Positions 34,649 to 45,917 of a DNA stretch of 64,000 bases are shown here, in pieces. This DNA is from Gambelia wislizenii (taxonomy: Eukaryota; Chordata; Lepidosauria; Squamata; Crotaphytidae): NCBI GenBank assembly GCA_030847615.1, contig JAUMIR010000005.1:209606645-209670644 (forward strand), written 5' to 3'. The position numbers and the translations under genes were made by a program. The notes under the pieces were generated by a model, which had not been told where the DNA came from, searched no databases, and saw only the letters and a program-made list of their open reading frames with translations. The stretch's first letter is position 1; each line of letters opens with the position of its first letter.

Positions 34649-36452
34649 ATCTAGAGCCCAATAAACTGCATGAATGTTGGAGTACCTTTTTTAATCCCAA
34701 CCAAAGAAATGTATTGGGACAAAAAAAAAGTGCTGCCATTTTGGTGAACAAGATGTGCTGAAGTAGAAGTGATGTGCTTTGGATGGTCCCCCTCAAGGAA
34801 AACTGAAACATCTTCCATGGTTGGTTGGGGGACACACACTGGAATTCACTGAGATTAGCAAATACTGTATAATTTGAAAAGTACATGTTTTATTTGTTTT
34901 ATATTGGGAGTTTGGGTGGAGCACACATACACTGTCTCTCCTTTGGACACAGGCTATTTTTATACCCTACAATATAGTTGAATTCTCATTGTGTGTCAGA
35001 AAATATTCCACAACTCACATAAGGAACATTTGGCTGAGGGTTAAGTTAGACTTCTCATTCTAAAGACAGCAATCAGTCTGTGAGCCAAGAAAAAAAAGTT
35101 ATTTGGATGTGTCTTTCTGTATCATCGTTCAAATGGGGAGAAAAGTTGTTATCTGTGGGGAATTAGTTTGAGCTCCACAGGAAATAACAAAACTCTTGCC
35201 CTGAGAAAAGAGTAGCATAGAATAAAATGATATGACCTTTCTCTGTGGATATCTCCCCACCCACCCCCACCTTTGTAAAATTTGGGAATCTTGTTCATAT
35301 CATGCAAGAGCAGCAGAAGCAACCAGCCTTGTTGTGGCTTTAGGATACAATTTACAGAATCTTGAAGAATCTACATTAGTGCCTCTGGGATTTAGCAAGG
35401 CCTCGTGCTCTTTGGAGCTTGTTTCATGGATTGTATACACTTAGTGCCAGTGGGCTGATGGATGGCTTGCGAAGCTGTATAAATATTTCTTAACATTTTG
35501 TGCATTAGATTAAACATGATAGGTGGAGAGAGAGCTTTTTATACCAAGTTGCAGTACTTCATAAGAAGGGGGAAAGAATCTCTTCTGTAAGTCTAAGTTC
35601 AACCCTAATCATCACTGAATGCCTCCCATTTCCTCTTCAAGCCAATGTTCTCATTTTGTAAGTAAGCAAATGAATGAATGAATGAATAAATAAATAAACA
35701 AATAAACAAATAAATAAACAAATAGTGAAGGAACCCACCTTTCTTTAGCTAGCATCCAAGGATTGTCTGTTATAGCAGGATGTAACAAAGCGAGAGAACA
35801 CATTTAATACTACTGCTAATAAAATAAATGCTGGAAGGGTGCCAGTCTAATTATTTTATGTGGGAAAAATGCACAAGATACTATTTCTGTGGAACCACAA
35901 GAACACATTTTTAATAGAAGTACACTCCCAGGGATTGGTCTGTGGGAAAATTTGTAACAAATCATCTCCCACCATTGTACTGCCAGGCAGACTAAAAAGC
36001 AAATAAACAAAACCCTTCCTTTCCTTTTATAGAAAATGTCAGCTCTTTATAAGGTTGTTGTTCCTTCACTTCTGCAGACACCATAAGGTCTGTATTAGTG
36101 TGTGAGGATGTTGTAAATTTCATAATCCATCAAAAACTAAATATCCCATATCCAGGCCTGGTAAAGGCTTCTGTTCTAACACTCCACTTTTCTCTAAAGT
36201 AGGTCTCACAAAGCAGAAGAGTATGTCAGTTTCTTTCAAAGGGACACAGTCAGGTTTCTTTGATAACACATGCTTTTGAAAAAAATTGTATTTGCTTCAA
36301 ATACTCTAAGCTGCTTATTTGAACTATATCCTCCATTAGCAGCACAGAAATAGAACTAAAAGGCGAGGTGCAAATTTACAGGTGATCACATCAGCATAAT
36401 GTCCAGAATTGCTTTATGAAGCTGTTCTGCTGGCATAAGTTATATTGTTCTT
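34649..36452. other. No gene recognised
   Basis: Short frames only. The simple repeat at 35664-35725 is listed separately. Confidence 0.5.
35664..35725 (+). repeat. Compound (AATG)n/(AAAT)n/(AAAC)n microsatellite
   Basis: Tetranucleotide units grading from AATG to AAAT and AAAC. Confidence 0.92.
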
Positions 36453-36689
36453 AACTGCCATTAAGTTGACTTCAACTTACAATGACCTAGGAATGAGAGA
36501 CCTCCATGTCACCTTATGCTCAACAGCCCTGCTCAGGTCTTGCAGACTCAGGTACTTCATTTCCTTGATTGAGTCTACCCATCTGGAATACGGTTTTCCT
36601 CTTTTCCTACTGTCTTCTATCTTACCAAGCATTATTGTCTTTTCTAGTGAGCCATATCTTCTCATGATGTCCAAAGTACAACAATCTCA
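36453..36689 (-). mobile_element. BovB/RTE LINE, C-terminal part (left of MITE)
   Basis: Minus strand encodes MRRYGSLEKTIMLGKIEDSR, RWVDSIKEMKYLSLQDL and RAVEHKVTWRSLI, matching in order the last blocks of BovB-type RTE ORFs (RR.dSLEKtlMLGki..., W.dgi...). It ends to the left in noncoding 3' sequence. Same element as the piece starting at 37155. Confidence 0.78.
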
Positions 36690-37151
36690 GGAGATAATCA
36701 GACACTCTAAATATGGAGTTATCATGACGGCAGGAGATTGCTAAAGGGCTTACCTTTCAGACGACGTCTTTCCCGCATCAATGGGAGACCCTGCCAGAAT
36801 ACTTCCTGGTGAGATTGGGACATCCAGGTAAGTGACACACTTTTTTGTACTCGTCCTGGGTTACTTGTAATTTTTTAAGTGTGCTTTTGTGCTTGGTATT
36901 ACTTTTACTGTTGTATTTTTCTTTTACAGTTTGAATTTCCTGTGTTCTTGTCTTCTCATGAGAACAGCCAGGATTTGACTCCAGGAAGTGAAGGGAGCTC
37001 CGTTAGAGCTCCATTCACACCATTCACGCCTGGGCTGCCCTTTGACACTGCAAAAGGTAGGTCTGAAAACTTTCGTTGTTCTGCTGGGAGAGGGGTGAGA
37101 GAGGAGATTGCAGGACAGGAACACTTTTTTTGTTCCCGTCTGATAATCTCC
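36690..37151. mobile_element. Harbinger-like MITE family H, copy 1
   Basis: Left end GGAGATAATCAGAC; right end GTCTGATAATCTCC; TCA directly outside both (36687-36689, 37152-37154), a 3-bp target duplication as in Harbinger elements, splitting a BovB ORF. 462 bp. The interior contains CATCCAGGTAAGTG and AAAAGGTAGG donor-like words and CTTTTACAG acceptor-like word, and matches the inner element at 42106 along its length. Confidence 0.8.
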
Positions 37152-37154
37152 TCA

Positions 37155-37510
37155 ATTTAGTAATCTTGGTTTCTAGGGACAGTTCAGGCTTATTTGCTCT
37201 AGGACCCATTTATTTGTCATTTTAGCAGTCAACAGTATCGGTAGAACTCTTCTCCAGCAACAAATTTCAAATGAGTTTATTTTCCTCTTATCAGCTTTCT
37301 TCACTGTCCAACTCACACAACCAAATGTACAAATTGGAAATATAATGGCATGGACAATCCTAACTTTAGTATTCAATTATATATCTTTACACTTCAGGAT
37401 CTTGTCTAGTTCCTTCATAGCTGCTCTTCCAGTTCCTAGTCTTCTGATTTCTTGACTGCAGTCTCCATTCTAATTGATGACTGAGCCAAGGTATGGAAAA
37501 ATCTTGAATT
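37155..37510 (-). mobile_element. BovB/RTE LINE, C-terminal part (right of MITE)
   Basis: Minus strand (37376 to 37173) encodes VRIVHAIIFPICTFGCVSWT, then KADKRKINSFEICCWRR and LPILLTAKMTNKWVLEQI, the characteristic late segment of BovB/RTE ORFs (ygCEsWtl.k...r.i.afE.wcwRR.L...w). Upstream of 37376 the sequence is degraded. The usual Cys-Glu is Cys-Val here. Confidence 0.78.
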
Positions 37511-38164
37511 ATTTCAATGTAAGCTATAGTATCAAAAGGCAGCCTTGAGGAGGAATATCTCCAAGCCCTATGTAACTGCTCGTAGAACAGAACGCTATTA
37601 GAAGAGATTTCTAAAGGCTAAGCACCACAACCAAGAAGGCTCTCGTTTTGCTACACAACACCCTCACTGATCTTAATGGCAAGCTTTTAAAAACTGCTTA
37701 CAACAACAACAACAACAACAACAACAACTTCTTACCTTATGGATCGAGGCAGTGAATAACAAATTAACATATAAATATAATGTTAGTTTAAAAACACATA
37801 TCAGTTAAAAACATATACGGTATCAATTTTAAAAGAACACATAGGACCAAGAGATTTTAAAACAATCAATACACGGTTTAAAATTCACAATTTAAAATCA
37901 TCTGGATAGGCCTGCCATAAGAGACTGGTATTTAATACTGCTTTAAATTCTGACAGCATATTCATCTGTCATATATCTTCTGGCAGGCAATATTAAATAC
38001 TGCCAGTTAATAAGACAGACATGGGGCAGGGGGTGTCAGGGCAGGTAACACTACCATCTTTAGGTCCTCCAACTCTAGGAAGAGTTGCAGCTGGTGTGAC
38101 AGCCAAAGCTGGTAGTAAGCACTCATAGCTGTCACATCTCTCTCAGCTGTGAACACATTTTTTA
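37511..38164. other. No gene recognised; (AAC)n microsatellite
   Basis: An AAC microsatellite lies at 37700-37729. The AT-rich part to 37900 resembles antisense LINE tail sequence but is not assignable. Confidence 0.5.
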
Positions 38165-38775
38165 GCCTTGACACACCTCCAAACCCAGGTTATGACCCTT
38201 GACAGTAAGCACCTCCATCTTATCTGGATTCAGCTTCAGTTTGTTTTTTCTCATTGAGCCCATTACCTCCTCCAGGCATTTATTCAGAGGAGGCACACTG
38301 TCCTTAGCTGAGTATTTTTTTGAAGGCATGGAGAAATATATTTGGGTGTTATCAGCATACTGATAGCACCCCACCCCATGCCTTTGTATGATCTCTGCCA
38401 GTGGTTTCATGTAGATATTGAATAACATTGGGGATAGAATGTACCATGTGGTATGCCATATAGTATCTCCTTTTTTTTAAGGTGTAGCTATCCCACCACC
38501 ATCTGGAACATGCCTGAAAGGTAGGACTGAAACCACTGAAACACAGTGCCTCCATTTCCCAAATCCCCCAGGCGATCCAGAAGGATACCATGGTTGATGG
38601 TATCAAATGTTGCTGAGAGGTCCAAAAGCATTAGCAGGGATATATTCCTCCTGTCAGTGCTCAGGTGAAGATTGACAACCATAGTGGTCTCAACTCTGTA
38701 TACTGCTCTGAAACTGGTTTGAAATGGGTGTAGATAACTTGTATCATCCAAGACTGCCTGGAGTTGGGAGGCAAT
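38165..38775 (-). mobile_element. L2-clade LINE fragment, RT core
   Basis: Minus strand: YLHPFQTSFRAVYRVETTMV, LLMLLDLSATFDTINHGILL, then degraded GIPQG region, MLFNIYMKPLAEIIQRHG, CYQYADNTQIYFSMP (YADD reads YADN), MRKNKLKLNPDKMEVLTV. One frameshift separates the two halves near 38430-38490. The Asp to Asn change in the catalytic pair would inactivate RT. Truncated on both sides. Confidence 0.87.
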
Positions 38776-39984
38776 ATATTTTAATGTACAGGAAAAACTG
38801 CAAGATTGAAGGTTAGAGTTGCTAGTTCAAGATCATCCCAGGCCCTGAGATTTCTGGGTCCAAACCTGAGACCTAGGTTCAGTCCCTGGTGATGTCATTA
38901 AGTGTTATGCATTAAGTATCAATCTAAGTTGCTCACAGCTTGTCATTCACACAAACAGAGAGGGAGGGAGGAAGTACATATTCTCCTGTTTGGAAATTAA
39001 CAAAAAAAAATCTTAGTTAAAGGAGCTGTTCCAAGATCAAGGTGAACTGAGGGAATTATTCTTTCCCACCTACTATGGGGTAATGAAAATTTAAGATAGT
39101 CCAGTAGCTCTTAACCTTTTCTTTACCACTTTAAATATCTTTTGTTGGCATGGAACCCTCAAGACTTAAGATTTAAAATCCTAACAATAACAACAGCAAC
39201 AACACAATTACACCATCCATTAAACCTTTCCTCAATGCCCCTCAGAGGCACTGGAGTGGGAGGGAAGACTTTTCTCCTGCTTCTTCCTGCAAATTTGTGG
39301 CTGGAGCGGATTGAACAGCAATGTGCAGGCCAAGCCAGCCAGCCTTTGCCTTGGCTCCTGTCATGTGGGCTGAGTACCCTTCAAGCCTTCACGGACCCTC
39401 GTGAGGACAGGATAAGAACCACTGATCATGCCCACTGGCCTCTAGCCAGAAGGTGTATGCAGAGCAAAGCAAAGGGTGATCCCTGGCACCACAAGCACTG
39501 GGAAGGAAGGAGGACGCTAAGTAAACACACAGTTCATGCTGGTTGAAAGTTGCAGCAATAAATCAAGCCTTTCAAATTATTGCAAGTTGCTGCTCTATTA
39601 GCGGAACTGGAGATCCACACACAGTCATTTCCTCTTGCTTGGAGCTGAGGAACTGGAGAATTTATACCCTTATCTCATGCCTGGCAATTACTCCTGAAAG
39701 CTGGAGGCTTGGGGCCAGGCTCTGAGATCTGGCAACCCCAAAGGTGATCCTGCAGATAACCTGATCCCAAGCTGTTCAATACTTCAGAGGTTTGGCACTA
39801 GCATTTTGAACTGGGTCGAGAAACATAGTGGTAGCTTGTACAACTAACATAGTTATCCTTTTAGATTTTCTGGTCCCTTCCTCTATCTAGGCGGCCTCTT
39901 TTGCATGAGCTAAAACTTCTGGACAGTCTCCAGAGGCACTCCAAAGCACACTGGAGTAGCCTAATTTGGCAGTAACCAGAGAAT
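38776..39984. other. No gene recognised
   Basis: About 39790-39970 weakly resembles L2 3' region in minus orientation (GCATTTTGAACTGGGTCGAG). The rest shows nothing. Confidence 0.4.
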
Positions 39985-40196
39985 GGTTAACTGATTGTTA
40001 ACTATGCAAATAGCAATCTTGTAAAACTAAGCATCTTGTTTTGTTTTACTCTGAGCCATGAATGAATTACTGCCCTTGTTGACTGCACTGACGGCTAACT
40101 GATTGCTAAATATGCGAATAGCAGTCTTGTAAAACTAAGCATCTTGTTTAGTTTTACTCTGAGCCATGAATGAATTACTGCCCTTGTTGACTGCAG
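39985..40196 (+). repeat. 108-bp tandem duplication
   Basis: Two copies (39985-40092 and 40093-40196) differ at only a few positions, for example GTTAACTATGCAAATAGCAA versus GCTAAATATGCGAATAGCAG. Several differences are of CpG/TpG type. Recent local duplication of otherwise unique sequence. Confidence 0.95.
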
Positions 40197-40384
40197 AAGC
40201 TAGATATGTCTATTATACTTAACTCTGTTCAGAATTCTTTTATAAAGCATTATTTCTGTGTCATTTATACAGGCACACACACATATGGCCATATGTGTCT
40301 TTATTTCTAAATTAGATAATTTTGATATGGCTATTACTTATTATTTATTTAGTAGTACTAGTTATTCTTATAGTATATTGTGTC

Positions 40385-40904
40385 CAGGGGCTCATCTACA
40401 CAAGCCAGGATATGCTGGCTTCCCACCAGTGTATCCTGCCTGTGGAGCAGGCCCATTCCTCCCCTGTTACCACCTCCAAATGGGCCGAAGTCCAGACAGG
40501 CACACTGACCTGCCATTGCTGCTGCTTCTGCCGCCATCTTCCATGCTCTTCTGGAAGTGAGAAAGTCAGCCCACAATATGTGACCAACACCCCTGGCATG
40601 GAACCCAGTCCTTCTTTGGGAGAACAAGGCAGACCAGCAGTTGCAGCAACAGGCCAGCTTTCTGGGACAGGCTTCTGTGAACATGCAGGGCCCGACCCAT
40701 GCCTTGCCAGCAAGAATGAATTTAAATAGGTATTTTTAAAAAACATGGTAAAGGGCCCTACCCTTCTGTTTCCCCTGTCTTAGCCCCAGGGGACATGAGG
40801 ACCACCTGGGGAAAGAATGGGGGAAATGTCCTGTGTCATCAGAACTTCAGGGCTCTGAAATGGGGGTCAAGACAGGGTATATTGCTCACATAGAGAAGTC
40901 CCTG
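40385..40904 (-). mobile_element. hAT-like MITE family A, copy 3
   Basis: Left end CAGGGGCTCATCTACACAAG corresponds to the right end of the 12.7-kb copy, so this copy is inverted. Right end inverted reads CAGGGACTTCTCTATGTGAG. It shares the CCCTGTCTTAGCCCCAGG and CAGAACTTCAGGGCTCTG landmarks. 520 bp, noncoding. Confidence 0.62.
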
Positions 40905-41329
40905 ATTGATCATAGCTAAAAGCTTTTCATAAGATGATGATGGTCACTATTTTAAAATGAAGATCTTAGAATATTTACTATTTTATCTTTACTTTATTAA
41001 TTAACAGTTTCAGAAGAACTTTATAAATGGTTTAGTGAAAACTGGGTGATCTACTTGTGAACCAGGATTTATTTTTTTTAAAAAAAACTAATTGCATGCA
41101 TAATAGTGTTAATTATTACACGACTGAGGAAAAAACAAATATGAATGGCAGAATCATTTCTTGTCTTCCAGACTAAAAAGAGGAAGTCCTACAGAGGAAT
41201 GACAGAAGTGATATGTTTTGTACCCCTGGACTCTTTAATCTACTCAGAATATAGAAAACTGGGTTTTTTTGTTTTGGTTTTTTTGCTGTTTGTGCTCCAC
41301 TGTTCCCCATGATGATTGCACACAGATAT
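40905..41329. other. No gene recognised
   Basis: AT-rich; nothing recognisable. Confidence 0.5.
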
Positions 41330-41450
41330 TGTTATTTGCTTTCAGGTTGGCTTCGATTTATGGCATCCTTATAAATGAGTGACCTCCAGAAGCCCCAGTC
41401 CTCAATTGCCCTCCTCAGGTCTTCATCTGTCCTGCATTAAATAAAAAAGG
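41330..41450 (-). mobile_element. BovB/RTE-like 3' end fragment
   Basis: GAGTGACCTCCAGAAGCCCC and CTCAATTGCCCTCCTCAGGT match the antisense 3' region of the copies at 2.5 and 36.5 kb. Confidence 0.5.
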
Positions 41451-41995
41451 GTAGCTGGTGTGTAGTTAAGATGGATGGATTCATCTGTGCACATAGCTGT
41501 GAATATTGAGGTACATGCATTTTTACTTTGAAATGATTTTCTCTCCAGATCACCTGTGTGTCTAGCTGATCTGCAAATAGCAAGATAATGAAATAAAAAG
41601 AAAACTGGAAAAATTCAGGGGGGGAATGCCCCCCCCATTTCTTCCAAAGCCATACAGCTTACCTCTCACCCCCACACCGGATAATGGGGGAAAGTGGTGA
41701 TGGAATATTTTCATCTAGAATGATGAATGAAATGTTTCAGACAAGATGTTCATATATTTACTTCACACATATCATTTCTAAAAACTATGTAGCAGGTGGG
41801 CTTTTATCTAAGATTATGCAAAGCAGTGCGACTCAAAGCCATGGTCCATAGACATTTGCTAGTGCATTGGGCACAAATAGGATACTCGCCCCTGGGACAT
41901 CAGGATTAGAAAAATGAAGATTTACTAGAGGAAACAAAATCATTTTCTTTGTTTTAAATTGTTTTGGCATAAAATTATTATATTTGATATATTAA
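41451..41995. other. No gene recognised
   Basis: Lies between two BovB-like pieces of the same orientation; contains short G and C runs near 41620-41635. Confidence 0.45.
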
Positions 41996-42043
41996 AAGTC
42001 AGGATCTTATCTAGTTCCTTCATAGCTGCGCTTCAAAGTTCTA
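41996..42043 (-). mobile_element. BovB/RTE piece, left of nested MITE
   Basis: Matches 37397-37440 (GATCTTATCTAGTTCCTTCA, CATAGCTGCGCTTC) and resumes at 43121. Confidence 0.62.
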
Positions 42044-43120
42044 GGACTTTATCAGACTAGTGTCTAAAAAACTATAATTCCACTATTGAAGAAAGCGGAA
42101 ACGTAGGAATTTATCAGACACACTAAATAAGGCATCATAACGATACCACATAAACACAAAAGGGCGTGCAGATCAGAAGACGTTGCCCTTTTGCGTTTAT
42201 GCCCTGTCAAAATCCCATACCTTTTATTGATGGCTGAAGTTCCAGGTGAGATCGCAACATCCAGGTAAGCTTCGCTCTTTTTATGACCCTCCCCAGGTTA
42301 CTTGGGACTTTTAAAGTATATTTAGATGCTTAGTGTAACTTTTTATGTTTTATTTTGTTTTGTTTTTAAATTTCCCATGCAATGAAATCTCGCGGGATTT
42401 CAGAAAAGGAAGTGAATGTGGCTTTATTCACTTCCTCCTTCATTTCTAGGGAAGTGTTTACTGGGAGAGAAGGTAAGTGCAGTGGGGGACATTCTTTTGC
42501 CCGCATAAAAATGGATTTTTTATGCTGGCAAAAGAATGTTTAAAGAGGATCATCTGATAAAGTCCATAGTGAAATGATTACTGTAATGATCACACATTGT
42601 TGCAATTGCATGACACTACGCTGTAATTGCACGATACTACCGCCACAGAATCTGCAATACTACCACCACAACTAGCAGTTTACGAATGGGAATTTACTTC
42701 CCTGGTTTTGTATGGAGATTTTGGCTGTTTTCACAAGAAGATGTACCTTTGTTTAAACACACCAAAAACACATCAATAATGAAAAGAATCAGCAAATAAA
42801 CACTTAAAGATAAAAACATACCAAGAAAAGGTGACAGTTCATTAAAACAGTGTCTTGTACATCCTGTGTTCTCATTGGGAAAGGGGAGGGGGGGAAAGGA
42901 CCACCCATTCACGGATGTGATTTCACACACTCATCAATACTGCAAAAAGAGCTATACTGAGGGCTATTCATGGATTTTCCCATTAAAAAAAAGCGATGTG
43001 CCATTAATGCATGGAGCACACATTCACCAAGGGAGGACAACAACACTGTGTGATAATGGGAACCCATGTGCGATACTGCTAACTGTAATTCTGCAATTAC
43101 AGCCCCATCTGATAACGTCC
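42044..43120. mobile_element. Harbinger-like MITE family H, outer copy
   Basis: Left end GGACTTTATCAGAC; right end, inverted, GGACGTTATCAGAT; outside them CTA and TTA, a likely degraded 3-bp target duplication in BovB sequence. The 1077-bp span includes the inner relative at 42106-42565. No transposase frame. Confidence 0.72.
42106..42565. mobile_element. Harbinger-like MITE family H, inner copy
   Basis: Left end GGAATTTATCAGACACACT; right end, inverted, GGACTTTATCAGATGATCC. 460 bp, almost the same length as the 36.69-kb copy and alignable with it by eye (CATCCAGGTAAG, CCAGGTTACTTG, donor-like GAAGGTAAGTG). Inserted about 60 bp inside the outer element. Confidence 0.72.
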
Positions 43121-43330
43121 TTAGTCTTCTCCTAATTTCTTGACTAAAATCTCCATTTTAATTAATGGCTGAGTGAAGGTGTAGGAATTCTTTGACTATT
43201 TCAATGTCTTCATTGTCTGTTTTAAAATTATGTAAATTATCTGTGGTCATTATTTTTGTTTTTTTAATGTTCAACTGTAAATCTGCCTTAGCACTTTCTT
43301 ACTTTCTTCAATCAGTCACTGCCCTGCTTC
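43121..43330 (-). mobile_element. BovB/RTE piece, right of nested MITE
   Basis: Continues the BovB match (TTTCTTGACTAAAATCTCCAT, GGCTGAGTGAAGGTGTAGGA), aligned with 37445-37500. Fades into AT-rich DNA. Confidence 0.58.
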
Positions 43331-43539
43331 ATTTCTTGATCCTAAGCCCAATTCTCTTACAATGTTTGGTTCTGTTCTGTTTCTTACTTTTGCTTTCCAA
43401 TTGCCTGTAATGGGTGCTCATATTGCATTTTTTAAAATGTTTCCCCAGATTTCCTCCTCCCCCCCCCCCGGTAAAAACAGGGGAAGAAATCTTTCTTTTT
43501 CCCATGGCTTCAAAATTTCTATAAATTGTACATCTCTAA

Positions 43540-43768
43540 ATATCCTAAATACACCAGATCCATCCTGATCTTGGAAGCTAAATAGGATCAGCCCTGATTA
43601 GTATTTGGATGGGAGACTACGAACAAATGTCAGGTGCTGTCATCTGTATTTTGGAGCCAGGAAATAGCAAAACCATCTCTGAGTTTTCCTTGCCTAAGAA
43701 AACCTTGTGAAATTAATGGGATTGCCATTAGTTGACAGGTGACTTGTAGCTGCACGCACACACACACC
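43540..43768 (+). mobile_element. 5S-rRNA-derived SINE
   Basis: The head is clearly 5S-like: CTGATCTTGGAAGCTAAATAGG (A-box region) and TTAGTATTTGGATGGGAGAC (C-box region) correspond to the internal control regions of 5S rRNA genes. The tail (GAAATTAATGGGATTGCCAT, AGTTGACAGGTGACTTG, CA repeats) is the one shared with local tRNA-SINEs. It is not a functional 5S gene: the 5' part is degraded and a SINE body is fused. Confidence 0.88.
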
Positions 43769-44846
43769 TCCCTCAGGGTCTAGCAGAGAAAAGAAGCCAG
43801 CTTAATCTTCTTTGGGGGAAAAAGCCCACACAAATTGACTCTACTTACAAAATACTTGTGCCTAGTCAAACATAGGGCCTAATGGGGAAGAGAAAGAGAA
43901 GAAGGGGGAATGTCTGCAGATTAGAGTGATGGAGGAAGAAAGAAGATGGAGAAAAACTTAACAAATAGGAAATTGAGGAAAATATGCATTCCCCAGCAGG
44001 AGTGGAGCAGGAGAAGCTTTTCTGACCAAGGTGGTGGCCACAGAGTGGTCTTTCAGCCAGTGCCTCGACTGAGGATGCAGTTTGTCATATGCAGGGTTTC
44101 CTGGGGATTGAGGAAAGGCTGCATGTGATGAAACCAGCTTCCCAGCTGGGCATCTGATAGTGAGGCTCTAGTTAGTGGATACTTGATGATTTCAGGAATG
44201 TAGCTCCACCACCTGATGTCTTCCATTCTCTGGAAGGCTTGCTGGGGTGTGTGGAACCTACCTCTCCCCCAGCAAAACTTCCTCACCCCTGTCAAGAAGA
44301 GTCCAATCCAGAATATACAGAAGCCCCATAAAAAGTATTACCATGGCCATGTTAATTAGCCTTTGAGTGAATGGAACATGCTGTAATTAGATGTAGTACC
44401 CCACAGCAGGATTATAACAAGTCTCTTTAGCTCCTGTGACTCAATCAGCTATGATGGGCAAGTTAATTTCTTAAAACTGGACCCCAGGAAGGATCAGATG
44501 CTGGGTCTTAATGGCAACATTTGTGCCTTTGTCCAGATGTCACGGGTATTTAATTAAAGCTGAAGGATAATGTTTATGGAGGATGCTATTAAAAGACCCA
44601 CTGCCACTGCATTTTATTACCAGAAAATGCATAGCAAATACTGGACATAATAATAGATCCATAAATATATGACTGAAGGATATAATATATTCCTCAGATG
44701 TACAAAAAACTGAAGAATATTGAATCCACTTAATGAAGAACGAAAGGTTTGTGTAATACGTACAACAGAGACTGTGCAGCTGCCACACTTGACTGAGCCA
44801 CTATGTTCTTTCAGATTTATAATTTTTTCATTCCTTGTGACTTTGA
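43769..44846. other. No gene recognised
   Basis: Nothing recognisable. Confidence 0.5.
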
Positions 44847-44917
44847 ATCATGAAATCATAGAGATGGAAGAGACTGCAAGGGCATCCAGCCCAACCCACT
44901 GCCATGTAGGGATACAT
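44847..44917 (-). mobile_element. CR1 terminal 3' end, separated piece
   Basis: TCATGAAATCATAGAGATGG through ATCCAGCCCAACCCACTGCC is the antisense CR1 3' terminus. The adjoining CR1 sequence resumes at about 45391 after an insertion. Confidence 0.72.
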
Positions 44918-45351
44918 GGGGAGAGATGGGTAAGAAATAAATATTATTTCTTATTAGCCTTTTCTTTCCCACCCCACTTCTTTTCCTCTGGACTTCTTTT
45001 CCTTCCAATAGAAAACAAGGCTTTAAAGCCCTTTCTTTCCCACCTCACTGCTTTTCCTCTAGATTTCCTCTCCTCCCAACACAAAGCAGGGTTTTAAGCC
45101 TTTACTTTCCCACCCCATGCTTTTCCTCTGGACTTCTTTTCCTTCCAAAAGAAAGTGCTGTGGGAAGACATAGCAAGGAGAGCTTGCCTTCCTCCAGCAT
45201 CTCCAGCATGGAATAAACTCCAAAAGATTATTCCATGCCCAGGGAGCCAGAAAGAAACCACATCACCCTCTGCTTTCCCTGCCATGGTGGAAACCCCCTC
45301 CAAAGAGAGAGTGAGAATGACTCTGTCTTCTTCTTCTTCTTCTTCTTCTTC

Positions 45352-45385
<34 letters not shown>

Positions 45386-45390
45386 ATCAC
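44918..45390. repeat. Insertion with 71-bp minisatellite and TTC/TTA microsatellite
   Basis: Separates two parts of one old CR1. At 44958-45150 there are about 2.7 tandem copies of a roughly 71-bp pyrimidine-rich unit (CTTTCCCACC..., TTTTCCTCTGGACTTC). At 45330-45384 (TTC)n runs into (TTA)n. The body between them is unrecognised. The element could be a SINE or other short retroelement with a microsatellite end. Confidence 0.68.
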
Positions 45391-45665
45391 TATTATTACA
45401 CAAGCACTTCCATCAGATGGCCATCCAGCCTCTATTAAAAACCTCCAAAAAAGGATATTCCACCACACTACAAGGAAGCTTATTCCACTATCAAACAGCT
45501 CTTACCATCAGGAAGTTCTTCCTAATGTTTAGGTGGAATCTCTTTTCCTGTAGTTTGAACCCATTCCTCCGTGTCCTCTGGAACAGCCAAAAACAAGCTT
45601 GCTCCATCTTCAATATGACATCTTTCCAAATATTTAAACATGACTATCATGTTACCTTGTGATAA
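45391..45665 (-). mobile_element. CR1 LINE fragment, diverged
   Basis: Antisense CR1: GATGGCCATCCAGCCTCTAT, TCTTCCTAATGTTTAGGTGG and TTTAAACATGACTATCATGT match the ORF2 C-terminal region of the other CR1 copies but are more diverged. This suggests an older insertion. Confidence 0.8.
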
Positions 45666-45917
45666 TGGGCTCTCCCATTAGCAACAAAGCTGGGGGAAGG
45701 TATAGCATCTACTCCAGGTAAAGAAAGGGTTAAGGATATGTTGGTTTAAGTTACATTTATAGGGGGTCAGCATCTCAGAGGAGCAACAGTGATCATGAGA
45801 GACAATTGCCCAATGAAGATTACCAGTTTGAGGAGAAGTGTGAAAGCTTCAAGATGCTTCAATGTGAGAGGTTAGAAAACTCAGGGTGCCATGAGACACA
45901 AAGAGAGAAACAACGAA
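45666..45917. other. No gene recognised
   Basis: Nothing recognisable between CR1 and Harbinger. Confidence 0.5.

Noticed and set aside
39985..40196. Two-copy CRISPR-like repeat
   Set aside because: Vertebrate context, contiguous 108-bp duplication with no spacers.
43540..43768. Possible 5S rRNA gene
   Set aside because: Only the internal promoter part is 5S-like; the head is degraded and it is joined to a SINE tail with CA repeats. The same applies to 63895-64000.
45330..45384. Poly-Ser/Phe/Tyr coding stretch
   Set aside because: Translation of a TTC/TTA microsatellite.
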